Part shown: positions 1 through 8,886 of the stretch, in pieces
How positions within the stretch are numbered: position 1 is the first letter of the stretch
How the letters are laid out: each line of letters begins with the position of its first letter
IMG/VR virus record: IMGVR_UViG_3300027911_000032
Span: 1-39,467 of that record
Strand: one strand, 5' to 3'
Length of the DNA stretch: 39,467 bases
Origin: a virus
Position numbers and translations under genes: made by a program
The notes under the pieces: model-generated
What the model saw: only the letters and a program-made list of their open reading frames with translations
Databases searched by the model: none
Told to the model about the DNA's origin: nothing

Positions 1-207
1 GGGTAGGGGCTGGGGGCTCTCTTCGTTATGTAAGTAAGCGCTAACTAACTTTGGTAACCTCCCCCTCCCCCCGGACTGGGGGTGCAACGTGCGGGCGGCC
101 CGTCCCCCCAACCGCGCATAGTTACAATCCTTTGCACACATTGCGTATATTCTTGTAGTCGCCAGTAGTTCCGCTATACTGACCCCACCGTCACTAAAGG
201 TAGCCCC
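1..207. other. Non-coding leader before terminase gene (GC-rich, structured)
   Basis: No convincing gene lies here. The first 20 bases continue the G-rich repeat found at the right end of the window. An octamer CTTCGTTA at 21-28 recurs at 39413-39420. A C-tract (61-72) is followed by an inverted repeat TGGGGG (77-82) / CCCCCA (105-110) that encloses a GC-rich core. TTGCACACATTGCG at 132-145 resembles TGCACACAATGCG at 39395-39407. Position directly upstream of terL and the structured, repeated content fit a packaging (cos/pac) region or late leader, but no terminus can be defined from sequence. Confidence 0.5.
153..180 (+). promoter_or_regulatory. Weak candidate sigma70 promoter for the late block
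   Basis: TTGTAG (153-158) and TATACT (175-180) are separated by 16 bp and lie 27 bp before the terL start. The -10 is good (5/6) and the -35 is poor (3/6). An alternative -35, TTGCAC at 132-137, has no equally good partner. It would drive terL and the genes behind it. Confidence 0.35.
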
Positions 208-2199
208 ATGTCTCTATCGAATGAAGCGATACTCAAAGCAATTAGCACTGACCGAGCGCTCGGTTCAGCGATGTTGTTCAACCATCGTCACCGTCAGGCT
301 TCGCCAACCTTCCATATTTCAATCATGGATTTGTGGGCGAGTGCCGATGAGAATGTGTGTATTGAGGCTTTTCGAGAAGGGGCAAAATCCACTCTCTCTG
401 AAGAGTTCCTTTTGATGGAAGCGGGATTTATCAACTTTAAGTACTGCCTGATATTCGGTGAGACCTACACCAAGGCTTGCCAAAGGTTGTCAGCGATCAA
501 GCATGAGATATTGACCAACTCCAAGATCAAGCAGCTCTTTGGGGATCTCAAAGGGGAAGTGTGGGCTGAAAACAAGATATTGCTCAAAAATGAAGTTTTG
601 CTAGAGGCTCACGGTTGGGAAGAGGAGATTCGAGGCTACAAGCACTTTGACATGCGTCCTGACCGCGCTTACCTTGATGACATTGAAAACTTGGAATCGG
701 TGCGTGATACCTTCACGGTTGATAAGAATTGGAAGAAGATTCACCTCCAGCTCATGCCTGCCTTGGACAAAGAGTTTGGGAAAATCCGAATTACAGGTAC
801 ACCGCTGGCTGACGATTGTTTGATCACACGGGCGTTAAATTCGCCAAGCTGGGTCAGTGCAAAGTTCCCCATCTGCGATCGCGATATTGATGACCCTGAG
901 GCTCAGTCACTTTGGCCGGATCGTTATCCGATGGAGTGGATACGGGAAAAGCGGGATCAATACGCCAGGGAGGGGATGCTGCGGGAATTTATGCAGGAAT
1001 ACATGCTCATTGCGGCAGGTTCTCAAGGTAAACCATTTACCGAAGAAATGATTGCGGTTGCTGACATCGCCCCCACTACATACAGTCCAAAGGTTGTGAT
1101 CATGGACCCGGCGCGTACGGTGGAAGTCAAAAAGTCGGACCAAACGGGTACCGTCACGGTGTCTCGTATGGGGACGACAATCTACGTTCATGAGTCGGGC
1201 GGCCACTATTGGCAGCCAGATGAGATCGTGCGGGGCGCGTTTGAAATGAGTGAACGTCACGATAACGCTGAAGTGGTAATTGAGAAGAACTCGCTTGATG
1301 ACTGGCTCTTGCAACCAATCCGCGCCCATGCGCTCACTACGGGAAAACACCTAGATATTCGCCCAATCAACGCTCCACAAGATCGAGATAAAGCGCAGTT
1401 CATCATGGGCTTGCGTCCGTTTTTCATTGCGGGGGACATCATCTTGGTTGGGGGGCGCGCTAAGCACCAGCAGTTGATCAGCCAGATTTTGAACTTCCCG
1501 TCAGGTAAACGAGACATCCTAAACGCCTTAGCCTACTCGCTTCGGGTGTTCTCTGGGGTGCCGGTCTATGGCGATTTTGGCCAAGCAAACATTGTGCAGG
1601 ATGCTGAGCTCAATCGTCGTGACGCTTTGCTTCTTGCTTGCAATGCCACGGGGACTGAAACCACAGCTTGCTTGGTGGCGGTCAATGGGCGAAACATGAC
1701 GGTATTGGCCGACTGGGTGTCACCACTCATGCCAAACGATGCGATCCCCGATGTGGTCGCTTTGATTCGAGCGGTCTATCCTGGACGTAAAGTGACGACT
1801 TGGGTACCAGCCGATGTGTACGATCAGGTTGGGCGAAACCCATTGATCAGTGCTCTCAAGTCATCAGGGTTCACCCCTAATCGGGCTGAAAACGCAATCA
1901 TGAGCAGGTCAGCACTCAGCCCCATGATCCGTACTGAAATGAACGGGCGCAGGATGTTCCAAGTCGATGATCGGGCTGAAAACACACTCAAGGCGTTATC
2001 GGGGGGCTACCACTGGCCAATCAAGTCCGGTGGGGAGCGTGGAGCTGAACCACAGAAAAATTCAGCAAAAACTTTAATTGAGGGTTTAGAAGCATTGACC
2101 TTTGCTATGAATCAGCCTGATAATCGGTTATCAAAGACGAGTGCAAATGCTGTAAACTCCACTGGAACCCCTTACTTGAGCGCTTTACCTAAACGATAA
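208..2199 (+). CDS. terL: Terminase large subunit (TerL)
   Basis: Packaging motor: an ATPase that pumps DNA into the prohead and a nuclease that cuts concatemers. Visible motifs are a deviant Walker A REGAKST (residues 56-62), Walker B RAYLDDIE (153-160), coupling motif ITGTPL (195-200), and RNase H-fold nuclease acids D300 (VVIMDPA), E359 (VVIEKN) and D436 (GKRDILNALAY). An AAAGG ribosome site lies 7 nt before ATG. At 663 aa it is long. Residues about 450-663 form an extra domain whose layout echoes the nuclease domain without its acidic residues. It is followed 2 nt later by the portal gene. The small subunit is not adjacent; the best candidate is at 23594-24124. Identity is secure; the role of the C-terminal extension is unknown. 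Confidence 0.93.
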   Translation: MSLSNEAILKAISTDRALGSAMLFNHRHRQASPTFHISIMDLWASADENVCIEAFREGAKSTLSEEFLLMEAGFINFKYCLIFGETYTKACQRLSAIKHEILTNSKIKQLFGDLKGEVWAENKILLKNEVLLEAHGWEEEIRGYKHFDMRPDRAYLDDIENLESVRDTFTVDKNWKKIHLQLMPALDKEFGKIRITGTPLADDCLITRALNSPSWVSAKFPICDRDIDDPEAQSLWPDRYPMEWIREKRDQYAREGMLREFMQEYMLIAAGSQGKPFTEEMIAVADIAPTTYSPKVVIMDPARTVEVKKSDQTGTVTVSRMGTTIYVHESGGHYWQPDEIVRGAFEMSERHDNAEVVIEKNSLDDWLLQPIRAHALTTGKHLDIRPINAPQDRDKAQFIMGLRPFFIAGDIILVGGRAKHQQLISQILNFPSGKRDILNALAYSLRVFSGVPVYGDFGQANIVQDAELNRRDALLLACNATGTETTACLVAVNGRNMTVLADWVSPLMPNDAIPDVVALIRAVYPGRKVTTWVPADVYDQVGRNPLISALKSSGFTPNRAENAIMSRSALSPMIRTEMNGRRMFQVDDRAENTLKALSGGYHWPIKSGGERGAEPQKNSAKTLIEGLEALTFAMNQPDNRLSKTSANAVNSTGTPYLSALPKR

Positions 2200-2201
2200 T
2201 C

Positions 2202-4370
2202 ATGGCGAAAAAGAAACCGGAACTCCAAAAAGTCGATAGCCCCACCATCGAAAAGGAAAGCACCGAGAAAAAAGAGATTGAGAATTGGGCTGATCAGCCT
2301 GATTCTGAGATTTATGAAAAGTGCGAGGGTTTTTATAAAACCATTCAGCAAGCGTATAAAAATCGGGATGAAGCCAATGACGCTATTGTGGAGTATTGGA
2401 ATATCTACAACGCTCAACCTGACACTAATCAGCAATACGTTGGTAACTCAAGGTGCTATGTACCCGCAGTTCGAGACGCGATTAATGCTCGTTCTAAGCG
2501 AGCGCTAAAGCAGCTTTTTCCAAACAAGTACACTCACGTTGAGGCAGTTGGTTCAGATCCACAAACCCCAGGGCCTCAGCTCTCATTGCTCGAGCATTAC
2601 ATTCGCAGCACTAATCTGAAGTCCGTTGTTCGTTCGATTTTGATCTCTGGTGATGTAACCGGTCAATGGAGCCTGTACATTGATTGGAAGCGCAACTACA
2701 AGACCATTACGGATTTTGTAAAACGCAATCCAGTGCTTGAGACCATTGATGGCGAAACGCTGGAGATGGAAGATCCAACCGATCTTGAGGAATCTGAAGA
2801 TACCATGGAGGTATTGGAAGAGGGGCCTGAGATTGTGGATGTGGCCACAGAAGATTTGGTGGTTATTCCCCCAACGGCTCCAAGTGTTGAGAAGGCTGAC
2901 ATTACCTGCATCAAATTGCGCATGTCTAAAGACCAAGTGCAAAAGATGATGGATGAGGGTATTTTTGTAATTGATCTTGACGGTAAAGGTCAGCTATCTT
3001 CTTGGATGGCCGATCGTAAAGGTCAGGAAAAAACCAATCCACAAAAGGCGCGCACATCGGATGCAGGTGTTAAAACTGAAGGCACCTTTAAGTACGCTTT
3101 GATCTATGAAGCGCACGTTCGCTTGGAGTTTGAAAAAGGTAAAAAAGAACTCGCTTACGTTTACTACGCTGGCGAGAACGAGATCATTGGAATTATTAAG
3201 GCTCCACAATGGGGTCAAAAACGTCCAATTTTGTCAGCTCCAGTCGATCGATTGAGCGGTTCGTTCAACGGTGTGTCCAAGATCGAAGCCGTCAAGTTCC
3301 TACAGTGGAACTTAAACGACTTTTGGAATATGGGCCAAGACTCCGCAATGTACTCATTGCTACCAGTCGTTATGACCGATCCTGAAAAGAATCCAAACTA
3401 CGCCATGATGGTATTTGGTTTGGCAGCAGTGTGGCCGGTTGATCCGAACTCTACCAAGTTCCAATCCTTCCCACAGTTGTGGAAAGACTCTGTGCAAATG
3501 TGCGCCGCAATCGAAGCGCGTATTCACCAGTCTTTAGAATCTAATGAAGCCATGATGGGTAGGCCACAGGGTAAGAAAAACGCTCAGGCAGTTGGCGCTC
3601 AAATGCAAGAGCAATCTGTGGCGATTGTTGACCATGCTGAACGATTTGAAGAAGAGATTTTGAATCCATTGATGGAGCGATTCTTTGAATACGACTGCCA
3701 GTTCCGCGAAGATGACATATCCATCCTGAACATCGGTGAGCTTGGCGTTAAAGCCACTGTGCAATCGATCCCACCAAATCAATGGGGTCAGCGTTATTTC
3801 TTCCAATGGACTGGTACTTCATTCGTGATGAACATGCAGCGCATGCAACAGCAAATTGCCACTATGAACGTCTTGCGTGGTATTCCACCGCAGCAACTCA
3901 ATGGCCGTCGCCTTGACATTACTCCGATACTTGACACTATGGTTGAGAATGTTTTTGGCCCAGAGTTGGGTAATCAGATCTTGATCGATGATCGTAACAA
4001 GTTCACGATTGATCCTGACATTGAAAATGAAATGATGGTCAATCACATTTTGGCTGAAGTTCACGAAGCCGATGATGACGCTGATCATATTCAAAAGCAT
4101 GCTCAGGCGGGTCAAATGACGGGTGACGTAACCGGTATGATGCGCGCCCATATTCAGAAGCACATGGAGCAATTGCAGAAGAAACGCCAAGCTGCAATGC
4201 CACAGCAACCGCAGGCCCCACAAGGTATGCCTGGTGTTCCAGGCGGCGCTGCCCCTGGTGTAGCGGGAACTCCACGCATGGGTGCTCAGCCACAAATGCC
4301 GCGCCCAGGTCAGCAACCTGCCGGTGCAATTCATCCTGACGCAATGCCTGGTGGCGTACCTAGAGGTTAA
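2202..4370 (+). CDS. Portal protein
   Basis: Dodecameric portal at the capsid vertex through which DNA enters and leaves. Recognition rests on position directly after terL, length (722 aa, typical of podovirus portals), a polar helical N-terminus with a YxxRDEANDAIVEYW segment, and a central core including RLSGSFNGVSKIEAVKFLQWNLNDFW-like text (about 347-373, a typical podovirus portal stretch). A long helical C-terminus ends in a low-complexity Met/Gln/Pro/Gly tail (about 664-722). An acidic insertion lies at about 186-220. The start is ATG 2 nt after the terL stop, implying coupled translation. The Pro/Gly/Gln tail probably faces the capsid interior; that is inference. Confidence 0.85.
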   Translation: MAKKKPELQKVDSPTIEKESTEKKEIENWADQPDSEIYEKCEGFYKTIQQAYKNRDEANDAIVEYWNIYNAQPDTNQQYVGNSRCYVPAVRDAINARSKRALKQLFPNKYTHVEAVGSDPQTPGPQLSLLEHYIRSTNLKSVVRSILISGDVTGQWSLYIDWKRNYKTITDFVKRNPVLETIDGETLEMEDPTDLEESEDTMEVLEEGPEIVDVATEDLVVIPPTAPSVEKADITCIKLRMSKDQVQKMMDEGIFVIDLDGKGQLSSWMADRKGQEKTNPQKARTSDAGVKTEGTFKYALIYEAHVRLEFEKGKKELAYVYYAGENEIIGIIKAPQWGQKRPILSAPVDRLSGSFNGVSKIEAVKFLQWNLNDFWNMGQDSAMYSLLPVVMTDPEKNPNYAMMVFGLAAVWPVDPNSTKFQSFPQLWKDSVQMCAAIEARIHQSLESNEAMMGRPQGKKNAQAVGAQMQEQSVAIVDHAERFEEEILNPLMERFFEYDCQFREDDISILNIGELGVKATVQSIPPNQWGQRYFFQWTGTSFVMNMQRMQQQIATMNVLRGIPPQQLNGRRLDITPILDTMVENVFGPELGNQILIDDRNKFTIDPDIENEMMVNHILAEVHEADDDADHIQKHAQAGQMTGDVTGMMRAHIQKHMEQLQKKRQAAMPQQPQAPQGMPGVPGGAAPGVAGTPRMGAQPQMPRPGQQPAGAIHPDAMPGGVPRG

Positions 4371-4372
4371 TC

Positions 4373-5179
4373 ATGGGAACAAATCAGCAAGGCCATCCCA
4401 ATCGCCAGATTTACATTGGTTTTGATCCCAATACCTTAGATTCGGCAGCGCCGTATGTGGCCAATGGATTGCTTAGTATTGCGTCTTATGTTTACAACTC
4501 AACTACGCAAACATGGGTGCCTGCCACACCTCAATTGGCTGAGACTCAGTTTAGCTACATCAACTGGATTGCAACGGCAAATGGCACTGGTTACAACACG
4601 AATGATTATTTGCAGCAAGTTGACGAGTACAACATTAATGTCACCCCTGCTCAATATTTAGGCACTACTTGGCGCAATATTACCCAGGGCACCACATTAA
4701 GTTCTACCCCGACACCCGGTACTTACATTCCTGTCAGTTCAATTATCAGTACAGTCAGTGTCAATAACTTTCCTGCGGTTCAAGCCATTAGCGCTACGGC
4801 TTTGCCTTTACCAATTGGGGCGGCCACTTCAGCAAATCAAACCTCTGAGATCGCTTTATTGACTTCAATTGCGGCTGACGTTTCAGCTTTAGGTGGCGGT
4901 CAAAATACCATTCTTAGCGGCCAAAAGACAATCGCAGTCACCGGTACCGCAGTTCAGTTAGGCTCGGGCGCTTTAGTTAATGGTGTGATCATTACGGCAA
5001 ATATTAATAACACTGCACCAATCAGCGTCGGCCCCAGTGGCGTTAATAACACTCAAACAGGTTCAGGTAACGGTTACATATTGCAGCCTGGAACTTCAAT
5101 TGCGTATTCAGTAACAAACTTATCCCCAATTTACATTAACGGAACCGCTGGCGATTTCGTATCGTACAGCGGCAATTAA
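4373..5179 (+). CDS. Virion structural protein (beta-rich, head/tail decoration-like)
   Basis: 268 aa, no catalytic motif. The C-terminal part (about 180-268) has the pattern GQKTIAVTGTAVQLG ... SVGPSGVNN ... GYILQPGTSIAYSV ... IYINGTAGDFVSYSG, a beta-sandwich type seen in many small phage virion proteins annotated only as structural. The N-terminal half is Thr/Asn/Ser-rich. It starts 2 nt after the portal stop and ends 1 nt before the next gene, so it is translated with the portal and a fibre gene. Exact place in the virion cannot be told from sequence. Confidence 0.6.
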   Translation: MGTNQQGHPNRQIYIGFDPNTLDSAAPYVANGLLSIASYVYNSTTQTWVPATPQLAETQFSYINWIATANGTGYNTNDYLQQVDEYNINVTPAQYLGTTWRNITQGTTLSSTPTPGTYIPVSSIISTVSVNNFPAVQAISATALPLPIGAATSANQTSEIALLTSIAADVSALGGGQNTILSGQKTIAVTGTAVQLGSGALVNGVIITANINNTAPISVGPSGVNNTQTGSGNGYILQPGTSIAYSVTNLSPIYINGTAGDFVSYSGN

Positions 5180-5180
5180 C

Positions 5181-7247
5181 ATGCTGCCTCCAATCCCGTC
5201 GCCACCACCGGGCGTTGCGATTGCTAATGATACGTCTAGCTCGTCAGCGCGTTATCCTGTCTTTGTCTCAATCACAAATGGTCAGGCCTCAAAAGAATAC
5301 GTCTCATCTTCCAAGCTGTATTACGTACCTAGCACTGGCGTTTTTAGTGCCACTGGGTTTGCTGGAGCGGGCACAGGTTTAACTGGCACTGCTGCAAGTC
5401 TATCTATTGGTGGCAACGCTGCCACAGCCACTTTAGCTACCGCGGCAACCAATTTAGCTGGCGGTGTGGCCAATAACATGGCGTATCAAACTGGAGCTGG
5501 CACAACGGCCTTTATCACTGCACCGTCAATTAGCGGATCGTATCTGCAATGGACTAGCGTTGGTGGGTTTGCTTGGACTGCGTTTAACGGAGTGACTTCG
5601 TTTAGCGCTGCAAGTACTGGTTTGACACCTAACGTAGCAACTACGGGCGCAATTACATTAGGTGGTACTTTAAGCGCGGCTTATGGTGGCACTGGCGCTA
5701 ATACGTTGACCGGTTATGTATATGGCAACGGCACTGGCGCTATGACTGCCTCATCGACTATCCCCAATACTGCAATTAGCGGTTTAGGTACGATGTCCAC
5801 ACAAAATGCAAATAGTGTGGCTATCACAGGTGGGGCAATTAACGGTACCGCAATTGGTGGATCGGTTGCTGCTGCGGGGGCCTTTACTACTTTAGGCGGT
5901 ACAACCATTACTGCTAGTACGCAGTTTAGTGGACCAGGTACAGGTTTGACGGGTACGGCCACTTCATTGTCTATTGGTGGTACCGCCGCATTGGCCACAT
6001 CATTGTCGGGTGGATCGTCTTACGCAATACCGTATCAAACTGGAGCGGGAAGCACAGCCTATTTGGCCGCTACTACTTCAGGCACTTTATTAATGAGTTT
6101 GGGAACGGTTACTGCTCCAATTTGGGCTAGTCCCTCTTCTTTGCAGGTTGGGTCAGCTACTAATATTGCGGGCGGTAATTCAGGTTATGTGGCGTATCAA
6201 AGTGCAGCAAATACGACTGCTTTTGTAAGCGCTGGGACTACCGGTCAAGTATTTACTTCAGGTGGTACTGGTTCGCCTACATGGACATCGCAATCAGCAT
6301 TAAGTGTAGGGACTGCTACCAACTTGGCGGGCGGTGGTACGTATTATGTGCCGTATCAAACTGGCGCTGGTGCCACAGGGTTTTTAGCCCCTGGTACCGC
6401 CGGTCAAGTTTTGACTACCAATGGCGTGGGCTCAGCTCCAAGTTGGACCACGCCGTCTAGTATTTTTACTTCTACTGAAGTTACTGCGACTGCTGGTCAA
6501 ACTACATTTACGGTAAGTTACACCGTTGGTTTAATTTGGGTTTTCCGTAATGGCGTTAAGCTGGGATCAGCCGATTACACTGCAAGCAATGGAACTAGCG
6601 TTGTATTGGCAAGTGGTGCGACTGCGGGAGATTTAATTACCTTTGTTGCCTATAAACCATTTAATATTGCATCGGCCACAGGTACAGGTAATGTAGTATT
6701 GGCCACTGGGCCTACTGTCACTAATCCGATACTAGCTGGTGCAACATCGGGCGGTGTGACTTTAGCGGTTCCTGCCGTCGCTGGTAGCAACACCGCTACA
6801 TTCCCTTCAGCTACTGGTACCGTCATGGTATCTGGCAATATGCCAGCGTTTAGTGCTTATCAAAGTACAGCGCAAACATTAACATCAGCAACTTTTACAA
6901 AAATAGTGTTTCAAACTAAAGAGTTTGATACTGCTAATGCTTTTGATGCCACCACAAATTATCGTTTTCAACCATTAGTAGCTGGTTATTATCAAGTAAA
7001 CGGAAATCTTAGTGCAGGTGTTTCTGCATCTGAAATTATTTCCGCAATTTATAAAAATGGTTCTATTTATAAAAGTGGAGGCGCAGCAAGTGGTCCATAT
7101 GCATATGCTGCTAATGTTTCTGCTCTTGTGTATTTAAATGGTAGTACGGACTATATTGAAATATATGGATTTTTTTCTGTTTCACAAATTACACAGGCAA
7201 GTGTTAATGGAACATATTTCCAAGCATCTATGGTAAGGACAGCTTAA
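5181..7247 (+). CDS. Repeat-containing tail fibre with C-terminal C1q-like domain
   Basis: 688 aa, rich in Gly/Ala/Thr/Ser. The shaft holds degenerate repeats. GTGLTGTAxSLSIGG occurs twice (codons near 5376 and 5940). A unit of roughly 45-50 residues containing YQTGAGxTAF/Y and a GQVxTxxGxGxPxW-like stretch recurs with starts near 5481, 6030, 6191 and 6351. Residues about 555-688 resemble a C1q/TNF-like trimeric head: SAYQSTAQTLTSATFTKIVF, then YRFQPLVAGYYQVNG and ALVYLNGSTDYIEIYGFF. Such heads end many phage fibres and are expected to bind the receptor. Base composition becomes more AT-rich at about 6840, where the head begins, suggesting the head was swapped in. Confidence 0.8.
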   Translation: MLPPIPSPPPGVAIANDTSSSSARYPVFVSITNGQASKEYVSSSKLYYVPSTGVFSATGFAGAGTGLTGTAASLSIGGNAATATLATAATNLAGGVANNMAYQTGAGTTAFITAPSISGSYLQWTSVGGFAWTAFNGVTSFSAASTGLTPNVATTGAITLGGTLSAAYGGTGANTLTGYVYGNGTGAMTASSTIPNTAISGLGTMSTQNANSVAITGGAINGTAIGGSVAAAGAFTTLGGTTITASTQFSGPGTGLTGTATSLSIGGTAALATSLSGGSSYAIPYQTGAGSTAYLAATTSGTLLMSLGTVTAPIWASPSSLQVGSATNIAGGNSGYVAYQSAANTTAFVSAGTTGQVFTSGGTGSPTWTSQSALSVGTATNLAGGGTYYVPYQTGAGATGFLAPGTAGQVLTTNGVGSAPSWTTPSSIFTSTEVTATAGQTTFTVSYTVGLIWVFRNGVKLGSADYTASNGTSVVLASGATAGDLITFVAYKPFNIASATGTGNVVLATGPTVTNPILAGATSGGVTLAVPAVAGSNTATFPSATGTVMVSGNMPAFSAYQSTAQTLTSATFTKIVFQTKEFDTANAFDATTNYRFQPLVAGYYQVNGNLSAGVSASEIISAIYKNGSIYKSGGAASGPYAYAANVSALVYLNGSTDYIEIYGFFSVSQITQASVNGTYFQASMVRTA

Positions 7248-7248
7248 C

Positions 7249-7428
7249 ATGGCACTATACGACCAAATTTTAGCAATATATCCTACGCTTACTCCAGCAG
7301 ACTTTATGTCAAATGGCACAATCCATCTTCAAAATGATTCTAATGGTAAAGGCGATTACATTAAGTCTTGGAATCACCCAACATTGACACAGCCAACGCA
7401 GGCTGAACTAGAGGCTACTGGCAAATGA
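7249..7428 (+). CDS. Small fibre-associated protein, XkdW-like
   Basis: 59 aa, starting 1 nt after the fibre stop and overlapping the next gene by ATGA (7425-7428). The text MALYDQILAIYP at the N-terminus and YIKSWNHPTLTQPTQAELEA near the C-terminus matches the small XkdW-type proteins found beside phage fibre and baseplate genes, where the SWxHPTLxQPT pattern is common. Probable role is assembly or chaperoning of the neighbouring fibre (inference from neighbours). Confidence 0.6.
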   Translation: MALYDQILAIYPTLTPADFMSNGTIHLQNDSNGKGDYIKSWNHPTLTQPTQAELEATGK

Positions 7429-8435
7429 CACAAGCAAACGTACTCGCTCAACTAGGATCCACCAGCGGCCCAACATTTAGAAATCGCATTATTAGCGGTG
7501 CGATGGTTATTGACCAAAGAAATGCTGGTGCAAGTGTTACTCCTAACGGAACATATACTCTCGATAGATGGAAAGCTGGAAACAGCCAAACAGGAAAGTT
7601 TACAGTCCAACAAAATGCTGGTGCTGTAACTCCACCAGTAGGATTTAGCAACTATTTGGGCATAACTTCATCATCTGCTTATTCTGTTTCATCATCAGAT
7701 GAGTTCACTATATTTCAACCTATTGAAGGATATAATTTTGCTGATTTAGGATGGGGAACTGCTAACGCTAAAACTGTTACTTTATCATTTCAGGTGTATT
7801 CAAGTCTTACAGGAACTTTTGGCGGTGCATTAAACAATGCAGCAACAAATCGCAGTTATCCATTTAGTTATTCCATTCCTGTTGCAAACACATGGACTAC
7901 TGTTAGCGTAACCATTGCTGGAGATACTACTGGAACATGGGTTGGAGCAACTAATGGTGTTGGTGTCTATGTTCAGTTTAGTATTGGGGCTGGCTCTACA
8001 AAAAGCGGAACTGCTGGCTCATGGGCTGGTACTTATTATGTATCTGTTACAGGTGCAACATCCGTAGTAGGAACAAACGGAGCAACCTTCTACATTACTG
8101 GTGTTCAACTAGAAGTAGGAAGTAGTGCTACTGGATTTGAATATCGTCAGTATGGTCAAGAATTGGCTTTGTGTACTCGTTATGCACAACCAGTTCAGGG
8201 GACTTTAAATGCTAACAATCAAGGCGGTGCTGGTGCTCCTTTTGCACAAACTTTAATGTTTCAGCAAATGAGAACATCGCCAACATTTTCTACAAATACT
8301 GGTGCGGCAAATAGTAGTGCGGCTACAACAACAATGGACACTATTACGCCATATTCTGTTCGTATGTATTCAACCACAACAGCTTCTGGAAATGTACAAA
8401 TTAACTATACTGGTTTAGCAACTGCGGAATTATAA
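7425..8435 (+). CDS. Tail fibre / receptor-binding protein
   Basis: 336 aa. The N-terminal segment [25 protein letters not shown]...YTLDRWKA and the later [32 protein letters not shown] pattern belong to a widespread phage fibre/adhesin family with a jelly-roll-like beta domain between (about 60-230). It overlaps the XkdW-like gene by 4 nt and is followed by a second small chaperone-like gene. Codon use (many GGA, ACA, AGA) differs from the upstream fibre shaft but resembles its C1q head, so 6840-8580 looks like one exchangeable host-range cassette. Confidence 0.75.
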   Translation: MTQANVLAQLGSTSGPTFRNRIISGAMVIDQRNAGASVTPNGTYTLDRWKAGNSQTGKFTVQQNAGAVTPPVGFSNYLGITSSSAYSVSSSDEFTIFQPIEGYNFADLGWGTANAKTVTLSFQVYSSLTGTFGGALNNAATNRSYPFSYSIPVANTWTTVSVTIAGDTTGTWVGATNGVGVYVQFSIGAGSTKSGTAGSWAGTYYVSVTGATSVVGTNGATFYITGVQLEVGSSATGFEYRQYGQELALCTRYAQPVQGTLNANNQGGAGAPFAQTLMFQQMRTSPTFSTNTGAANSSAATTTMDTITPYSVRMYSTTTASGNVQINYTGLATAEL

Positions 8436-8436
8436 A

Positions 8437-8580
8437 ATGTATAAATTATCCAATTCTGATGCAAAAATTATTATCCGTTTATCAGATAACGCCTATATTC
8501 CATTCGATGAATCCAACACAGACTACCAAGACTATCTTAAATGGTGCGCTGAAGGCAATACTCCATTACCAGCAGATTAA
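8437..8580 (+). CDS. Small tail-fibre assembly-like protein
   Basis: 47 aa, starting 1 nt after the previous stop. The C-terminal pattern [20 protein letters not shown] is typical of short phage fibre-assembly proteins (Y..YL.W...GNTP.PAD). The N-terminus ([24 protein letters not shown]) gives a short beta/loop region. It most likely assists the fibre encoded just upstream. Confidence 0.55.
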   Translation: MYKLSNSDAKIIIRLSDNAYIPFDESNTDYQDYLKWCAEGNTPLPAD

Positions 8581-8586
8581 AATTAG

Positions 8587-8614
8587 TTGACGATGTGGTC
8601 ATTAGTGCTAAACT
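8587..8614 (+). promoter_or_regulatory. Internal late promoter with overlapping operator
   Basis: TTGACG (8587-8592), a 16-bp spacer and TAAACT (8609-8614) form a sigma70-like promoter in the 75-bp gap before the 8656 gene, so it can drive peptidase, scaffold and capsid genes. The imperfect palindrome TGAC-GATGTG-GTCA (8588-8601) overlaps the -35 box. Seventeen of 18 bases (TTGACGATGTkGTCATTA) recur in the leftward early promoter at 30838-30866, which supports a shared regulator. Confidence 0.65.
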
Positions 8615-8655
8615 AAAGCCTAACTATCTTTTAACCAAAGTTACAGGAGCACACC

Positions 8656-8886
8656 ATGTTTAGTTTTCAAGATTTAACGCAATCGGACGTTCAAAATATT
8701 ATGGCCGGATTGATGGAATTGCCCGCCAAGTTTGCCAACCCGGTTTTACAAAAGCTCGACGCCCAGTTTCAAATTCAAGTGCAAGCTCAAAATGCGGCAT
8801 TGCAACAAAAAAAGCCCGATCCCGCGCAAATTCAAGACGAAAACACCGGCGGCGATAATGCCCCAGAAGTAAATCAAGCGCAATGA
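8656..8886 (+). CDS. Small hypothetical protein, Gln-rich
   Basis: 76 aa. The N-terminal half (FQDLTQSDVQNIMAGLMELPAKFANPVLQKL) can form amphipathic helices; the C-terminal half is Gln/Asp/Asn-rich and probably disordered. An AGGAG ribosome site precedes the ATG. It is the first gene behind the promoter at 8587 and overlaps the peptidase gene by ATGA. I do not recognise a family. Position before the capsid genes suggests a morphogenesis accessory. Confidence 0.6.
   Translation: MFSFQDLTQSDVQNIMAGLMELPAKFANPVLQKLDAQFQIQVQAQNAALQQKKPDPAQIQDENTGGDNAPEVNQAQ

Noticed and set aside
1-8. GGGTAGGG, matching the FtsK-orienting KOPS pattern GGGNAGGG
   Set aside because: It lies in a G-rich repeat array where such an octamer is expected by composition. 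No dif-like XerCD site was found nearby.
3819-4334. Long minus-strand open frame opposite the portal gene (171 aa)
   Set aside because: Shadow of the portal reading frame: low-complexity Leu/His/Trp content, no ribosome site, no homology-like motif.
5376-6470. Regular repeats that could suggest a CRISPR array
   Set aside because: The repeats are degenerate, in frame and protein-coding (fibre shaft); no constant repeat with unique spacers.
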